Shown: positions 24,324 through 32,936, counted from the stretch's first letter. The stretch is DNA of 64,000 bases from Gelidibacter pelagius (GCF_017581925.1 NZ_JAGEVG010000009.1:1-64000); one strand, 5' to 3'. Numbers and translations: made by a program. Notes: generated by a model not told the origin, from the letters alone.

Positions 24324-26050
24324 TGAGCAGACAAGGTAGCCAATATGAAATTATCCAAAAGCTTGGCGAAGGCGGCATGGGAACGGTGTATCTCGCAAAA
24401 GATACCCTGATTAACCGATTGGTCGCCATAAAACAACTTCACAGAAATACAGGATCGGAAGAAGAGAGCTTAGGGGAACGTTTTCAGGCAGAAGCACTTG
24501 CATTAGCGCGACTGAACCATCCCAATATCACTCATCTTTATTCGTTTATTCCTCAGGAGGATACGTATTGGATGATCATGGAATATGTGGAAGGAAAGAC
24601 GCTCGAAGACTGGCTTTTGGTTCATAAAAAAATCACACATCAGCTCGCTGCCAGCATTGCAGTACAAATACTTGATGGTTTGCACCATGCCCATCGTAAA
24701 GGCATCATTCACCGTGATATCAAACCGGCCAATGTCATGATCAATGAAGAGGGGGAGGTAAAGGTTATGGACTTTGGTATTGCGAGAATGCGTAACGCCC
24801 AGCGTATTACCAGCCACGGTAAATCAGTAGGGACGTTAGAGTATATGGCGCCAGAACAAATTCAAGGTCAGGAGGGTGACGAGCGAACAGATGTCTATGC
24901 TGTGGGCAATATTTTGTACGAAATGCTTTGTGGCACGACACCTTTTCATAGTGATACTGATTATCGATTGATGAAGGACAAGTTGGAGAAACAGCCGGAC
25001 TCCATTTTACAGGAAAACCCCACGGTTCCTAAGGCATTTGAGAAGATCATCTTTAAAGCTCTTCAGCGCAATCCGAATAAGCGATATCAGTCAGCTTTGG
25101 ACTTAAAAAAAGCCATTGAGAGATGCCTAGATGGAGCGCTGCTCGATCAGTCCTCTCTCGCTAATGTGCTTAGAGCATCTCAGGTTTTTACAGAGCCGCA
25201 AAAAGGAAATGAAATCATCTCTGTCAGCAAAATTTTATCTCAGGCAAAATCGATTTCGGGAAGGTTTAAAGTACCCACTGTTAGTAAAGTGAATTGGTCG
25301 TTCGTAATTCTTGGCGCCTCAGTATTATTATCGGCAATCCTCTTGATTTGGAGTGGAGGCGCAGATACCCCCATAACAGAAGAAATACCTGAATCTCCCA
25401 TCGTAGTGACATGGGAAGAGCCTATGGAGGTGCCACAACAGCATGTCGTCAATCAGCCTACAACTGGTGGTTTTAATGAAACACCAGGCGATATGTACCG
25501 CCGTATTACTGAGCAGCCGGCGGAAAAATCAAAGCCTAAAGTGCAAAAGAATGCCAACATAATCAAACCAACTATTAACGACCGATCGGATAGTAAGCCA
25601 GTAAAATCATCTGAAAAAAAGACATCTGAAGAAAGTGAGGAAAGTGGAAAAACAGATAAAAATCGGACGGTTCCACGCGAACCTGTGGCCGTTCCTGCTG
25701 GCGAAACTATTCTTGTGACGCTAAGAGAAGATCTCAGTTCGGAGGAACTCGAACGTGATGGAAAGACAATTCGTCTGACTTGTAACGAGAATGTGGTTGC
25801 TGACGGCAGGATTATCATTCGTAAAGGAGCGGCAGTCACGGGGAAGATTGTGGACGTCATACCATCGTCGCACAAGAGAAGGAAAGCCCTGATTGGCTTT
25901 GTCATTCAGCAGGTGGAAGCGGTGGACGGTAGCACGGTTAAATTGCGTTCAAAACGGTTTCAGTTGTTTTCTGAAGCTCAGGGAAAGCCCATAAGTTATC
26001 GTTCTGGAGAGACTTTTGAAGCAAAACTGCGAAGAGGCACGGTCGAATGA
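24323..26050 (+). CDS. Membrane Ser/Thr protein kinase (PknB-like)
   Basis: The product is 575 residues. A Hanks-type kinase domain spans about 8-275, with the Gly loop LGEGGMGTVY at 14-23, Lys37 in VAIKQLH, the HRDIKPANVM catalytic loop, MDFGIARM, and MAPEQ. One membrane helix lies at about 328-345 (WSFVILGASVLLSAILLIWS). A Pro/Ser/Lys-rich stretch follows, then a C-terminal beta domain at about 460-575 built around LVTLREDLSSEELERDG and IIIRKGAAVTGKIVDV. That C-terminal type is found in other exported proteins and is not a PASTA domain, so ligand sensing differs from classical PknB. It is coupled to the phosphatase gene. Confidence 0.93.
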   Translation: MSRQGSQYEIIQKLGEGGMGTVYLAKDTLINRLVAIKQLHRNTGSEEESLGERFQAEALALARLNHPNITHLYSFIPQEDTYWMIMEYVEGKTLEDWLLVHKKITHQLAASIAVQILDGLHHAHRKGIIHRDIKPANVMINEEGEVKVMDFGIARMRNAQRITSHGKSVGTLEYMAPEQIQGQEGDERTDVYAVGNILYEMLCGTTPFHSDTDYRLMKDKLEKQPDSILQENPTVPKAFEKIIFKALQRNPNKRYQSALDLKKAIERCLDGALLDQSSLANVLRASQVFTEPQKGNEIISVSKILSQAKSISGRFKVPTVSKVNWSFVILGASVLLSAILLIWSGGADTPITEEIPESPIVVTWEEPMEVPQQHVVNQPTTGGFNETPGDMYRRITEQPAEKSKPKVQKNANIIKPTINDRSDSKPVKSSEKKTSEESEESGKTDKNRTVPREPVAVPAGETILVTLREDLSSEELERDGKTIRLTCNENVVADGRIIIRKGAAVTGKIVDVIPSSHKRRKALIGFVIQQVEAVDGSTVKLRSKRFQLFSEAQGKPISYRSGETFEAKLRRGTVE

Positions 26051-26199
26051 AGGGCTTGTTGCTTGATAGAGAGGTTTTAAAGCTACTTTTTAATTTTCTT
26101 TGGAATTTGAATACCTCGTGGGCTATAGCTTTAGTTGGTATTAAACTTGCTCAAACTCCGATTTGTTTTTTTGTGTCTTTCTTTAGGTTTTCTTGTTAG

Positions 26200-26402
26200 C
26201 ACAAAATAGAAATCATGATATGATGCGCTGTATGAGGAGTAGCGTGGTTCGTCACGGACAATTGCAAACAGGTTCTTGCCATTGGAAAACCCATCCTGCA
26301 ACGCTTTCGGGCGTTGAGGAATTTCCAAGTAGGCGAGGACAAGCCACCCGCCAGAACGATTCTTTCGGGCTGGTTGCTTATACACATCTTAGTTAGCATA
26401 CG
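26200..26402. repeat. Palindromic spacer S1 (attC-like), downstream end of the cassette group
   Basis: This sequence fills most of the 352-bp space after the kinase and abuts the stop of the minus-strand gene at 26403. Its right end is GGTTGCTTATACACATCTTA then GTTAGCATAC (26392-26401), like the right arms of S2 and S3. Internal hairpins include CAACGC/GCGTTG with a TTTCGG loop at 26299-26316, inside GGAAA/TTTCC. The left partner of the outer arm (around GCTGTATGAGGAG, 26230) matches poorly, so the left side may be eroded or may be the end of the array. Short frames crossing it in several directions are by-products of the palindrome. Confidence 0.5.
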
Positions 26403-27146
26403 TTATAATATTATTCCAATTCCTAAATTTACTGTTGTAGGTTCTTTTTCATTTTTAAAGTCAATATATTGGCTCAAATTAGAATCGGAATCGTTATTTT
26501 TTATAGAATTTAAATATTGATTAATTCTTATAAATATAAATCCTTTTTTGTCTGATGAAAAGGAAATACTTTTCTTTAATTGAATAAATACTCCAAAACT
26601 AACTGAATTATATTTGTACTTTATATCATTGTCAAAATTTTGAGATAAGCTTGTTATAACCGGATCGGTAATTGGTGTATCTCCACCTGTATCAAAACCT
26701 GTAGAGTTAATTCGCGATTCACCTTTCTCTTTTGCAGATAGCAAAAAATTACTAAATCCACCAATACCAAATAAGTAAGAATTATTATTTCCAAAATGGA
26801 AATTTAAATTAATCGGGGTTTGAATTTGACTAACACTTCTATTTCCTTCACTTGTTACGTTTCCATTAATTTCTTTAATAGTAAACCTGTCCATATAAAA
26901 GCCTAACCCAAAGTCCAGTGAAATCTTTTCATTCATTTTATAATTTAAATTTGGTAAAATAAATGCTCCTATGTTTGTCGAGGATTTAATTTCAGGACTT
27001 CCGTCAACATTAGTGTTTGTCAATTCACTCGTTTTTGGGATTGATAATGTTGTTCCAGCAGATAGTTGAAAATCAATTTTTTTATCTTGTGAATAGATTT
27101 CCGTTAAAAAACCAATCATAAAAATTAATAGGATTCTTTTTTGCAT
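26403..27146 (-). CDS. Exported outer-membrane beta-barrel-like protein (cassette gene 1)
   Basis: The product is 247 residues. A signal peptide (RILLIFMIGFLTEIYSQ) is followed by alternating polar and hydrophobic strands (KIDFQLSAGTTLSI, NLNYKMNEKISLDFGLGFYMD, SVSFGVFIQLKKSISF) and a final strand TVNLGIGIIL. This is the look of a small PorT-like or outer-membrane beta-barrel protein. No named family was recognised. The gene is visibly more AT-rich than the kinase operon beside it. It is bracketed by a perfect 10-bp inverted repeat: GTTAGCATAC at 26392-26401 and GTATGCTAAC at 27173-27182. Confidence 0.75.
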   Translation of the reverse strand: MQKRILLIFMIGFLTEIYSQDKKIDFQLSAGTTLSIPKTSELTNTNVDGSPEIKSSTNIGAFILPNLNYKMNEKISLDFGLGFYMDRFTIKEINGNVTSEGNRSVSQIQTPINLNFHFGNNNSYLFGIGGFSNFLLSAKEKGESRINSTGFDTGGDTPITDPVITSLSQNFDNDIKYKYNSVSFGVFIQLKKSISFSSDKKGFIFIRINQYLNSIKNNDSDSNLSQYIDFKNEKEPTTVNLGIGIIL

Positions 27147-27176
27147 TGTTTAATTTGAGTTTCGTGGTTGATGTAT

Positions 27177-27306
27177 GCTAACGTTTATAAGAATAGTTGC
27201 GGGTTTGTATGCGAGGATTTTCCGGTGGAAAATCAGAGTTGGCAAACACACAATAACCTTTGTTTAGCACTAAACCGCAATTATTTTTATACGGTGTTAC
27301 CCAACG
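27177..27306. repeat. Palindromic spacer S2 (attC-like)
   Basis: About 130 bases fold into one long imperfect hairpin. The left arm, 27179-27202 (TAACG... ending AGTTGCGG), pairs with the right arm, 27275-27299 (CCGCAATTAT... ending GTGTTA), over more than 20 positions with a few mismatches. An inner perfect hairpin GATTTTCC-GGT-GGAAAATC lies at 27216-27234. The left edge TGCTAAC belongs to cassette 1 and the right edge GTTACC to cassette 2. It lies between two same-strand genes. No coding sequence is present. Confidence 0.65.
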
Positions 27307-27310
27307 TATT

Positions 27311-28018
27311 TTAATCTTTAACGCAACGAGCGGATAATCCATGTCTTTTTCCAGTCTGAATTCTTAATATAGCTTGATCAGTATAGGCAAGAGACCTTCT
27401 ATAAGCTTCATAGTTTTCATTATACATAGTATATGTAGTTGAAGTCCAAAAATGTCCAGCAATAGACAAATTAATAAAATCTCCATCAGAATCGCGATAA
27501 CCACCTCCTAAAGCTGTAAAACCACTTTCATTGGTTACTTCAGCATTTGTTCCGTACCAATGTTCAGTTCCAATTTCTTTTAGTTTATTTCCGGCCATAT
27601 ACTCATCTCCTAAATTATTAATTAATTCACTCCATTCGTTATCGGTCATTAAATGCCAACCGTTTGGACATGCTAATTTAGCTGCTTCCCATTGATATAG
27701 TATACCGTAAGATTTTCCTATATCCAAATTATTTCTATAAAATGACCAACCATCATAGTCATTGTTGTTTTTCCATTCTGTTATATCTGTAATTTCTTTT
27801 TCAGGTATTTGATATTTTAAATTTTCTGCAAATAAAATTTGATTTCCAATCTTTATTACTTTATAAGTTTGATTATCACGAGGGTCTGTAAAAGTTCCGT
27901 TTTTATCATCAGTCCAGACTATTGAGTTGTCTGTAATGTTATCTTTTATCTGGCAACCTAATGTTATTAATGTAGAAATTAATAATAACAATAATAATTT
28001 TAAATTAAAATTTTTCAT
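27311..28018 (-). CDS. Lipoprotein with FISUMP (Fibrobacter succinogenes major paralogous) domain (cassette gene 2)
   Basis: The product is 235 residues. The lipobox is LITLGCQ at about 16-22. The domain begins with TFTDPRDNQTYKVIKIGNQI, and continues with FAENLKY, CPNGWHLMTDNEWSEL, GGGYRDSDG, FWTST and GLSARCVKD. These are the ordered blocks of the FISUMP domain, common in surface proteins of Bacteroidota and Fibrobacter and of unknown biochemical role. The codon use is AT-rich. The flanking spacers carry GTTACC at 27296 and GGTAAC at 28043, an inverted pair specific to this gene. Confidence 0.88.
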   Translation of the reverse strand: MKNFNLKLLLLLLISTLITLGCQIKDNITDNSIVWTDDKNGTFTDPRDNQTYKVIKIGNQILFAENLKYQIPEKEITDITEWKNNNDYDGWSFYRNNLDIGKSYGILYQWEAAKLACPNGWHLMTDNEWSELINNLGDEYMAGNKLKEIGTEHWYGTNAEVTNESGFTALGGGYRDSDGDFINLSIAGHFWTSTTYTMYNENYEAYRRSLAYTDQAILRIQTGKRHGLSARCVKD

Positions 28019-28041
28019 TTTCGAATTTGTGTATTATATGA

Positions 28042-28188
28042 TGGTAACGTCGTGTTTGTGTATGATTAGTTGCGTGTTTCAGCAACTAATTTAGTAAACA
28101 AAAACGAACGCAATAAAATTCCGAAGGAATTTTCCAAATAAGCAACGACCAAAGCAATTAATTATACACGTCTGTTGTTGGGGCCTTC
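28042..28188. repeat. Palindromic spacer S3 (attC-like)
   Basis: The left arm, from TGGTAACG at 28042 through TGTGTATGATTAGTTGC, pairs with the right arm at 28154-28180 (GCAATTAATTATACACGTC) over about 17 positions with G-T pairs. Inside are TAGTTGC/GCAACTA at 28067-28088 and a perfect AAAATTCC-GAA-GGAATTTT hairpin at 28115-28133. Layout, arm wording (AGTTGC, ATACAC) and inner hairpin match S2. The space to the gene stop at 28221 also contains TTGGCAATA at 28211-28219, the match of the other end of cassette 3. Confidence 0.65.
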
Positions 28189-28220
28189 CGACCACACGAA
28201 TGCTTAGCTATTGGCAATAG

Positions 28221-29435
28221 TTATTTTACTTTCTGTTCAAATTTAAAAGACTGTTTTTCATTTGTAACTACAATTTCATAAACTCCCTTTTTCAATCCGA
28301 GATTACAATTATCTTTTTTACTTTCAACTTCTGTAATATCAATTGGAACAGCTAAATTTATATCTTCCCCTTTTTTAAAAGCTAAAACCATAATTGGAAA
28401 ATCAATTTGAATATCAGTTAGTGGAATTGAAACGTTTTTATTTCCATTTTCGAATAACCAATTAGGTCTATTATCAATATATTTTGTATTTGGATGAAGA
28501 ACAGCTATATCAGACCAAGCCTTTCCACGTTGATAGCTTAATGGTTTATTATCTTTGTCAATAATTACTGACGATTCTTTAATATCTAAGGCTTTCAATA
28601 GAGGATGATTGTATTCAGGTTTACTTTTTTCACTATAAACTACTTGATTAATTGTCAAAGGATTTATGTTTGTATATTCAGTTAATCTTCCAGCCATTGC
28701 TTTTTCCCAAGAGCTATGATTTCCCTCTAAGGCGTGGTCATAACCGCAATGGATTAAGAATTTTTCATTTGGTTTGGAATTGATTACATTCTCAATATTT
28801 TTTGCTTGTTCAATCTCTCTTGGTTTCCCACTTCCTTTCTCCATATTTTCATAAGCAAATAGTTCATATCCAATTTCAAGAGCATCTCTAACTAAATTGC
28901 CAAATTGAGGGTCTTTGATATACAAACCCGTTTGTTGAATTGGGTATTTTCTTTGATTAAGAGCTGAAATTAAACTATCATTATTTTTTAATGCCTCAAG
29001 TCCTAAATTTTTATACCCATTTTCAAATAGCTTTTGAAGAAGTGATTTTGTAAATACGCGATGAAACGAATTGTGGTGAGCTTCATTGATAATTATTACT
29101 TGATTCTCCTTTGCTTTTTCTATAATATACTCACTGGCTTTAATTTTTGAATACTTCTGATTAATAGAATCTATTTGGGATTTTGAAAAGTTTTTTTCTC
29201 TTGCTCCCATTGCCAAATCCCATTGAATTAAAGCATTTTTATAATCTCCTTTTAAAGCATGGTTAGAAGCTGAAATTTGATACTTCCAAGGAACAGTATC
29301 TTTTTCAACATCATTCGCTATTTCAGATGAAAATTTATATTTTGGTTCAAAATCAATTTTTTCAATCACTTTTTTTTCTTCTTTACAAGAGGTGAATAAA
29401 ATGATGATTGCAAATATGTAATATGTGTATTTCAT
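28221..29435 (-). CDS. ChaN/erythromycin esterase-like lipoprotein (cassette gene 3)
   Basis: The product is 404 residues from ATG 29435; an in-frame ATG 39 bases upstream would read through the palindromic element. The lipobox is ILFTSC. IIINEAHHNSFHR near residues 112-124 and GLEALKNND, YELFAYENME and LIHCGYDHALEG are Glu/His blocks of the EreA/ChaN-like superfamily, which binds haem or hydrolyses esters. The final 70 residues are a separate beta region. The specific function is unknown. It is AT-rich like its two neighbours. Confidence 0.7.
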   Translation of the reverse strand: MKYTYYIFAIIILFTSCKEEKKVIEKIDFEPKYKFSSEIANDVEKDTVPWKYQISASNHALKGDYKNALIQWDLAMGAREKNFSKSQIDSINQKYSKIKASEYIIEKAKENQVIIINEAHHNSFHRVFTKSLLQKLFENGYKNLGLEALKNNDSLISALNQRKYPIQQTGLYIKDPQFGNLVRDALEIGYELFAYENMEKGSGKPREIEQAKNIENVINSKPNEKFLIHCGYDHALEGNHSSWEKAMAGRLTEYTNINPLTINQVVYSEKSKPEYNHPLLKALDIKESSVIIDKDNKPLSYQRGKAWSDIAVLHPNTKYIDNRPNWLFENGNKNVSIPLTDIQIDFPIMVLAFKKGEDINLAVPIDITEVESKKDNCNLGLKKGVYEIVVTNEKQSFKFEQKVK

Positions 29436-29438
29436 AAT

Positions 29439-29475
29439 TATTGCCAACAATTGTATAACGAACATTATGCTCATT
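29439..29475. repeat. Half-site S4, upstream end of the cassette group
   Basis: TATTGCCAACAATTGTATAACG begins four bases upstream of the cassette 3 start and resembles the left edges of S2 and S3 (TGCTAACG, TGGTAACG), but no long right arm follows. TATTGCCAA (29439-29447) is the exact inverse of TTGGCAATA at 28211-28219 on the other side of the gene. The remaining bases to 29779 contain no gene. TACCTTTA at about 29745 may be the -7 box for the ligase gene. Confidence 0.5.
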
Positions 29476-29779
29476 ATACAGCCAATTTAAGATATATTGA
29501 ATTAATCCTTTATGTTTTCTCAAAAATTATGTGGAGTTTTATTAAAGTGGCAGTGAACGCAAGTTTCTAAATTTCTTTTGTTTGGAAAGTACTGTCAATT
29601 AGCTTTTTGTTTTTGCAAAAGGAACATGGACTTCCGTGATATGGTTACCTGTGATTGGCGCAGTTAACATATACTTCGCTCAGTGCCAACAGCGGCGTGT
29701 AAGAAGGGATGACAATAGTCATATTATTTTATTTCGTGAACCTCTACCTTTATCGCTCCTCTAAAAAAATATTGATCTT

Positions 29780-31447
29780 ATGACTGAAATACAGATAGCA
29801 CAAAGCGTTACGCCAAAACATATCAGAGAAATAGCTGAAAAATTAGCAATTCCTGAAGAGAAATTGGAATACTACGGAAACGACAAAGCGAAAATACCTT
29901 TGGATTTAATTGATGAAGAAAAAGTAAAATCCAACAATCTTATATTAGTGACAGCAATCACCCCTACACCTCCGGGTGAAGGTAAAACCACGACGTCCAT
30001 AGGATTGGTTGATGCACTCAATATTTTAAATAAGAAAGCCGCTGTCGTGATTCGAGAGCCGAGCTTGGGTCCCGTGTTTGGCATCAAAGGGGGTGCTGCA
30101 GGTGGTGGGTGGAGCCAGGTCATTCCTATGGTAGACATTAACCTGCATTTTACGGGGGATTTTCACGCTATTGAAAAGGCTAATAATCTTCTTTCAGCAC
30201 TAATAGAAAATAATATTCAAAGCAAATCAAGAAGCCTTGGAATTGATCATAGAACGGTAACCTGGAAACGATGTATGGATATGAATGATCGAGGATTGCG
30301 AAATATTGTCGCAGCACTTGGCGGAAAAGCAGGAGGTGTTCCGAGAGAAACGGGTTTTAATATTACAGCAGCTTCCGAGATTATGGCAATCCTATGTTTA
30401 GCAACTGATTTAGAAGACCTTAAAGAAAGATGTGGGAATATCTATGTGGGCGATACCTGGGAGGGTAAGCCTGTCTTCGCCAAAGACTTGAACGCCGAAG
30501 GTGCTATGGCGGTGCTGCTTAAAGATGCCATAAAACCTAATTTGGTTCAAACCTTGGAAGGAAGCCCGGCAATTATCCACGGTGGACCCTTTGCCAATAT
30601 TGCTCAAGGCACCAATTCTATTGTAGCGACAAAAATGGGGATGGCCTTAAGTGATTATACCATCACCGAAGCAGGATTCGGATCTGATTTAGGCGCGGAA
30701 AAATTCATGAATATTAAGTGCCGTGCCGCTGGTATTTCTCCTAAAACCATTGTTTTGGTTGCAACAATTAGAGCTTTGAAATATCACGGCGGTAAATCTT
30801 TAAAAGAAATAACTCAAGAAGATGTAGAGGCATTGAGAAATGGACTTCCCAATTTGGATGGGCATATCGCTGGTTTAAAAAGCTTTGGAATCCCAATTGT
30901 CGTTTCAATAAACGCATTTAAATCTGATACTGAAGCCGAAATGAAAGTTGTGGAAGAGCATTGCAAAAAATCGGGTATTCCCGTGGCGTTGAGTTATGGC
31001 TGGGAGAAAGGGGGTAAGGGTTGTTTGGATTTGGCAGAAAAAGTGATTGCGTCCGCAAATTCTTGCGCTACTCAGTTTAACACTACCTATAATCTTGATG
31101 ATAGTATACACGCCAAAATGGAAAAGATTTGCCAAACGGTTTACGGTGGGAAGAAGGTTGTATTAAGTGATATGGCAAAATCGCAATTACGTAGATTTGA
31201 AACCATGGGATTTGGAAATTTACCTGTCTGTATGGCTAAAACGGAAAAAAGCTTTAGTGATGATCAGAAGCGGATAGGGCGTCCTATGCACTTTGATATT
31301 CAGATAAGGGAGTTTGAAATAGCCACAGGTGCTGGATTCATTGTTCCAATTGCGGGTAATATGTTGCGTATGCCTGGATTGCCAGCTACGCCTGCTGCCG
31401 AGAGGATTAGCATTGACAAGAACGGTGTTGTTGAAGGTTTATTTTAA
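29780..31447 (+). CDS. fhs: Formate-tetrahydrofolate ligase
   Basis: The product is 555 residues, full length for the family. The ATP-binding TPTPPGEGKTTTS lies at about 61-73, followed by VIREPSLGPVFGIKGGAAGGG, GDFHAI and GFNITAASEIMA, all strongly conserved family blocks. The enzyme joins formate to tetrahydrofolate with ATP to give 10-formyl-THF for purine and formyl-Met synthesis or formate assimilation. It stands alone, with the cassette group upstream and a convergent hydrolase downstream. Confidence 0.97.
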   Translation: MTEIQIAQSVTPKHIREIAEKLAIPEEKLEYYGNDKAKIPLDLIDEEKVKSNNLILVTAITPTPPGEGKTTTSIGLVDALNILNKKAAVVIREPSLGPVFGIKGGAAGGGWSQVIPMVDINLHFTGDFHAIEKANNLLSALIENNIQSKSRSLGIDHRTVTWKRCMDMNDRGLRNIVAALGGKAGGVPRETGFNITAASEIMAILCLATDLEDLKERCGNIYVGDTWEGKPVFAKDLNAEGAMAVLLKDAIKPNLVQTLEGSPAIIHGGPFANIAQGTNSIVATKMGMALSDYTITEAGFGSDLGAEKFMNIKCRAAGISPKTIVLVATIRALKYHGGKSLKEITQEDVEALRNGLPNLDGHIAGLKSFGIPIVVSINAFKSDTEAEMKVVEEHCKKSGIPVALSYGWEKGGKGCLDLAEKVIASANSCATQFNTTYNLDDSIHAKMEKICQTVYGGKKVVLSDMAKSQLRRFETMGFGNLPVCMAKTEKSFSDDQKRIGRPMHFDIQIREFEIATGAGFIVPIAGNMLRMPGLPATPAAERISIDKNGVVEGLF

Positions 31448-31520
31448 AGGATGCGATATAAATACGGCTTTATGAAGAGCTTCTACTAAACCATATCTTA
31501 TATTTTGTTGGTGCCCGTAT

Positions 31521-32648
31521 TTATTGTTGTTTCTCGAGTTCTTTTAAAATATTGAGATTCCAAAATTCGGGAATCGATAGGTTTGATAAAAGAATAATGC
31601 TTAGGTCCTTATCAGGACACCGCGTCATTCTACTACTATAGCCAGGATGTCCTCCCGAATGCGATTGTACACTTCCGAAATTTTCTGAGTTGTATAAAAA
31701 CCAGCCCAATCCATATGAGGTACCCCATGCATCGGCTAGTTTTCCGTCATTAAGTGTTGTCGGTGTCATGGCTTTCTTTAGACTTTCTGGGTGGATTATG
31801 TTACCTTGATATAGAGCCTTGTCCCACTTTAATAAGTCTGCAACGGTACTCACTATAGACCCATCCCCATAGAACCCTCCCAACCAATATATAAAACTAT
31901 TCGATGGCGATTCATAAGCAATTAATCTTTTGTTATTTGTGGAATCATAAATATAACCGATGGCTAATTCCGGATCATTAATGGCCCGATAATCTGTAGA
32001 GAACTCTGCGGATGTATTGGTCATTTCTGCAGGTTTAAAAATGCTTTCATTCATAAATTCCTTAAAATTCATTCCACTCGCTTTTTCAATAACACTAGCC
32101 AACGTACAATATCCAATATCACTATATTCCCACCTAGATCCAGGGGGCCACTGTAAGGGATATTTGTTAGATTCCAGCATCAATAACATCTCTTTATTGC
32201 CATTGACTATGGTTGTATCAAGGTCTTTCCACATGGTCCCAACAAAATTGGGAAGTCCCGAAGTGTGGTTCATCAGATGTTTGATTTTAATCTCTTTAAA
32301 AGGGAATTTTGGCAGATAATGGTAAACATAATCCTCTGTTTTAAGCTTGTTTTCTTGCTCTAATATTAAAACACCAAATGCAGTAAATTGTTTCGATAAT
32401 GAAGCAATCTGAAATTTAGTCGCTAAGTTAAAAGGCATTTTCAGCTCATTGTTTGCATATCCATAAGTCTTGCTGAAAAGGATTGAATCTTTATAGGCAA
32501 CTAAAGCAATGCCATCAAATTGATTCTGCTCGTGATATTTGCCTAAATACTGACTCAATTGTGCCGTGTCAATTTTGAAATTTTGACCATAGGTGTGAAA
32601 ACCAACTAGGCTAAGTAGCCAAGCGAAACTAAGAATGTGCTTTACCAT
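31521..32648 (-). CDS. Exported serine hydrolase, beta-lactamase class C-like
   Basis: The product is 375 residues. The signal peptide ends near GFHTYGQ. The active-site motif SLSK lies at 83-86 (IASLSKQFTA), the Tyr motif is YSDIGY near 175, and HSGGHPGYSS near 331 replaces the KTG box. This is the set found in penicillin-binding-protein-like esterases and peptidases of the beta-lactamase/transpeptidase-like family, not in true cephalosporinases. It probably acts in the periplasm on peptides or esters. It converges with fhs. Confidence 0.9.
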   Translation of the reverse strand: MVKHILSFAWLLSLVGFHTYGQNFKIDTAQLSQYLGKYHEQNQFDGIALVAYKDSILFSKTYGYANNELKMPFNLATKFQIASLSKQFTAFGVLILEQENKLKTEDYVYHYLPKFPFKEIKIKHLMNHTSGLPNFVGTMWKDLDTTIVNGNKEMLLMLESNKYPLQWPPGSRWEYSDIGYCTLASVIEKASGMNFKEFMNESIFKPAEMTNTSAEFSTDYRAINDPELAIGYIYDSTNNKRLIAYESPSNSFIYWLGGFYGDGSIVSTVADLLKWDKALYQGNIIHPESLKKAMTPTTLNDGKLADAWGTSYGLGWFLYNSENFGSVQSHSGGHPGYSSRMTRCPDKDLSIILLSNLSIPEFWNLNILKELEKQQ

Positions 32649-32669
32649 TATTTGGGTTATAAGGTTACT

Positions 32670-32692
32670 GACGGTTTTGCCGTTGAACCGTC
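32670..32692. other. Hairpin upstream of the serine hydrolase
   Basis: GACGGTT and AACCGTC form a perfect 7-bp stem around a 9-base loop, 22 bases before the ATG at 32648. It lies in the likely leader and may affect translation or bind a regulator. There is no T-run. Confidence 0.35.
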
Positions 32693-32780
32693 GTGTGTTT
32701 TAACATCTAAGTTGTTAAATATGAAACGCTCGAAATTTTCAATTGAAATTCAGAAAAAATTAAAAATTCTGATTTCTGAT

Positions 32781-32936
32781 CTATTTTTTCGATTTGATCT
32801 GTCCGGTTATTAACAGTGCACCACCACCGCCAATTAAAAGACCTTTTAGAAAATCGGCCCCGCCATTGTCAAATGAAAAGTGCAAAACAACACCAATAAT
32901 CAATAGTACTAAACCAATAATTCTTATTCTATTCAT
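32781..32936 (-). CDS. Small membrane protein, 51 residues
   Basis: ATG at 32936 and TAG at 32781-32783 give 51 codons. The sequence has a first hydrophobic helix IIGLVLLIIGVVLHFSF, a turn DNGGADF, a second helix LLIGGGGALLITG, and a basic end QIKSKK. The two-helix hairpin with a Lys tail is a convincing membrane protein, and its composition is unlike noncoding sequence. It lies between the serine hydrolase and another membrane protein gene, all on the minus strand. No family was recognised. Confidence 0.7.
   Translation of the reverse strand: MNRIRIIGLVLLIIGVVLHFSFDNGGADFLKGLLIGGGGALLITGQIKSKK

Noticed and set aside
26131-26520. Several small frames on both strands
   Set aside because: They lie in the S1 palindrome; frames on opposite strands arise from its symmetry.
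27177-28188. Canonical integron attC sites
   Set aside because: The cores do not fit RYYYAAC/GTTRRRY at both ends and no intI gene is in the window; reported only as attC-like.
31448-31524. Long-range inverted repeat ATAAATACGGC / GCCCGTATTTAT as another cassette spacer
   Set aside because: The arms are short, have one extra base, and lack the AGTTGC/ATACAC wording and inner hairpin of S2 and S3; more likely chance or a convergent terminator.
31521-32648. Beta-lactamase resistance gene
   Set aside because: It has SxxK and YxD but HSGG in place of KTG, as in esterase/peptidase-like relatives; no basis for calling resistance.
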